Source: an uncultured Sphingobacteriaceae bacterium (lineage in GTDB: Bacteria; Bacteroidota; Bacteroidia; Sphingobacteriales; Sphingobacteriaceae). From it: a stretch of 51,685 bases of DNA. The notes below the pieces were generated by a model. The model saw only the letters and a list, made by a program, of their open reading frames with translations, had not been told where the DNA came from and did no database searches. Shown here piece after piece: positions 51,468 through 51,685 of this stretch. The translations under genes and the position numbers were made by a program. Location: NCBI GenBank assembly GCA_946480915.1, contig CAMLLO010000031.1:1-51685 (forward strand), written 5' to 3'. Position 1 is the first letter of the stretch, and each line of letters starts with the position of its first letter.

Positions 51468-51490
51468 TTAAATATTCGACCCTTTTTTTT
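51459..51490 (+). terminator. Rho-independent terminator of repeat RNA copy 1
   Basis: Perfect 9-bp stem GGGTCGAAT/ATTCGACCC with loop TTAAAT and an uninterrupted T8 tract, one of the strongest intrinsic terminators in the window. Confidence 0.9.
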
Positions 51491-51604
51491 GTTCTCCCTA
51501 CAACCTTAAGTCTGTAATGTTTTGAATTAGTTTTTATTTATTTGACTGAAAATCAGTATTTTGAGATAAATGCGTGTTCAAACTGGTTTTTTTCTCCAAA
51601 TAAA
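51491..51604. other. AT-rich spacer between the two repeat copies
   Basis: There is no gene here. It contains CCCTACA (51496-51502), complementary to TGTAGGG of the repeat (51455-51461), and a small hairpin ACTGA/TCAGT near 51545-51557. Neither has a recognised role. Confidence 0.4.
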
Positions 51605-51635
51605 TTTGCAGCGTATAACTTTATATCTATATTTG
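51605..51635 (+). promoter_or_regulatory. Promoter of repeat RNA copy 2
   Basis: TTTG (51605-51608), a 19-bp spacer, then TATATTTG (51628-51635), an exact match to the Bacteroidota primary-sigma consensus. The predicted start, a few bases downstream, falls at about the first base of the conserved repeat (51638). Confidence 0.75.
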
Positions 51636-51637
51636 TA

Positions 51638-51685
51638 GTGCCCTCCCAAAGGGCATGTTTTTCATAGGTAGATGTAGGGTCGAAT
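51638..51685 (+). ncRNA. Putative small RNA gene, copy 2 (cut by the window end)
   Basis: The same 48 bases as copy 1: 5' hairpin, linker and the left terminator arm. The window ends inside the unit, so whether the right arm, the T-run and further copies follow cannot be seen. Its promoter is better than that of copy 1. Confidence 0.65.

Larger units (their letters stand above)
51420..51490 (+). ncRNA. Putative small RNA gene, copy 1
   Basis: A 71-bp unit. It begins with a hairpin (TGCCCT 51421-51426 with AGGGCA 51432-51437, loop CCCAA), continues through a single-stranded linker (TGTTTTTCATAGGTAGATGT, 51438-51457) and ends in a perfect terminator: GGGTCGAAT (51459-51467) with ATTCGACCC (51474-51482) and eight Ts. 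The first 48 bases are identical to a second copy 218 bp downstream. No open frame of useful size starts within it. It matches no RNA family known to me. Confidence 0.7.

Noticed and set aside
51420..51685. The two repeats as the start of a CRISPR array
   Set aside because: The 218-bp period is far too long, the repeat contains a terminator arm, and no cas gene is seen.

Overview
The window (about 40% GC by eye) comes from a Bacteroidota chromosome, most likely the family Sphingobacteriaceae (Pedobacter/Mucilaginibacter-like). Reasons: TonB-dependent receptors with a carboxypeptidase-regulatory N-terminus, a DUF2851 protein, a Haem_bd protein, a DUF3347 protein, a Rho with a long acidic N-terminal insertion, a clade II nos cluster, and several promoters of the Bacteroidota type (TTTG, about 19-21 bp, TAnnTTTG). 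The genus cannot be fixed from this sequence alone.

Layout. 1-6.5 kb: a FecA-like TonB receptor cut by the left edge, a fimbrillin-like lipoprotein and a SWIM/SNF2 helicase. 6.8-18.9 kb: a metal-handling block with a TonB receptor, a CPC-type P1B ATPase (Zn/Cd/Co class), an MFS exporter, a cytosolic Cys-rich copper-storage-like protein, a CPH-type (CopB) copper ATPase, then a tight three-gene run of DUF3347 lipoprotein, haem-binding protein and a large multicopper oxidase. Together these would store Cu(I) in the cytosol, pump copper out, and bind and oxidise it in the periplasm. 19.0-22.6 kb: an XRE/cupin regulator with a probable autoregulatory operator, a GH39 enzyme, and two truncated carbohydrate genes (a GH32 C-terminus and a UxuA fragment) abutting head to head. 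22.6-38.5 kb: mostly housekeeping genes (sppA, folK, an Hpt protein, purS, pssA, rho, pyrF, an MG2-like secreted protein, DUF2851, PspC-like, ankyrin, ftsK, lolA-like, an MBL hydrolase). 38.7-43.5 kb: a fatty-acid desaturase, tRNA-Leu(GAG), and a receiver / HEAT / glycosyltransferase-like operon whose GT has degenerate catalytic motifs. 43.6-51.2 kb: an AraC regulator, then a nitrous-oxide reduction cluster: cytochrome c, nosZ, a membrane protein, nosL, nosD, nosF, nosY. It is of clade II organisation (Sec-type lipoprotein NosZ, no nosR in view), with a two-site operator-like region upstream and a structured 114-bp element after nosZ.

The most unusual signal is at the right edge. A 48-bp sequence occurs twice, 218 bp apart, the second copy running into the window end. 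The first copy begins with a small hairpin and ends in a perfect Rho-independent terminator. The second copy starts 2-3 bases downstream of a near-ideal Bacteroidota promoter, so the conserved unit begins about where transcription should begin. This looks like tandem copies of a short non-coding RNA gene with no recognised family, possibly the start of a longer array outside the window.
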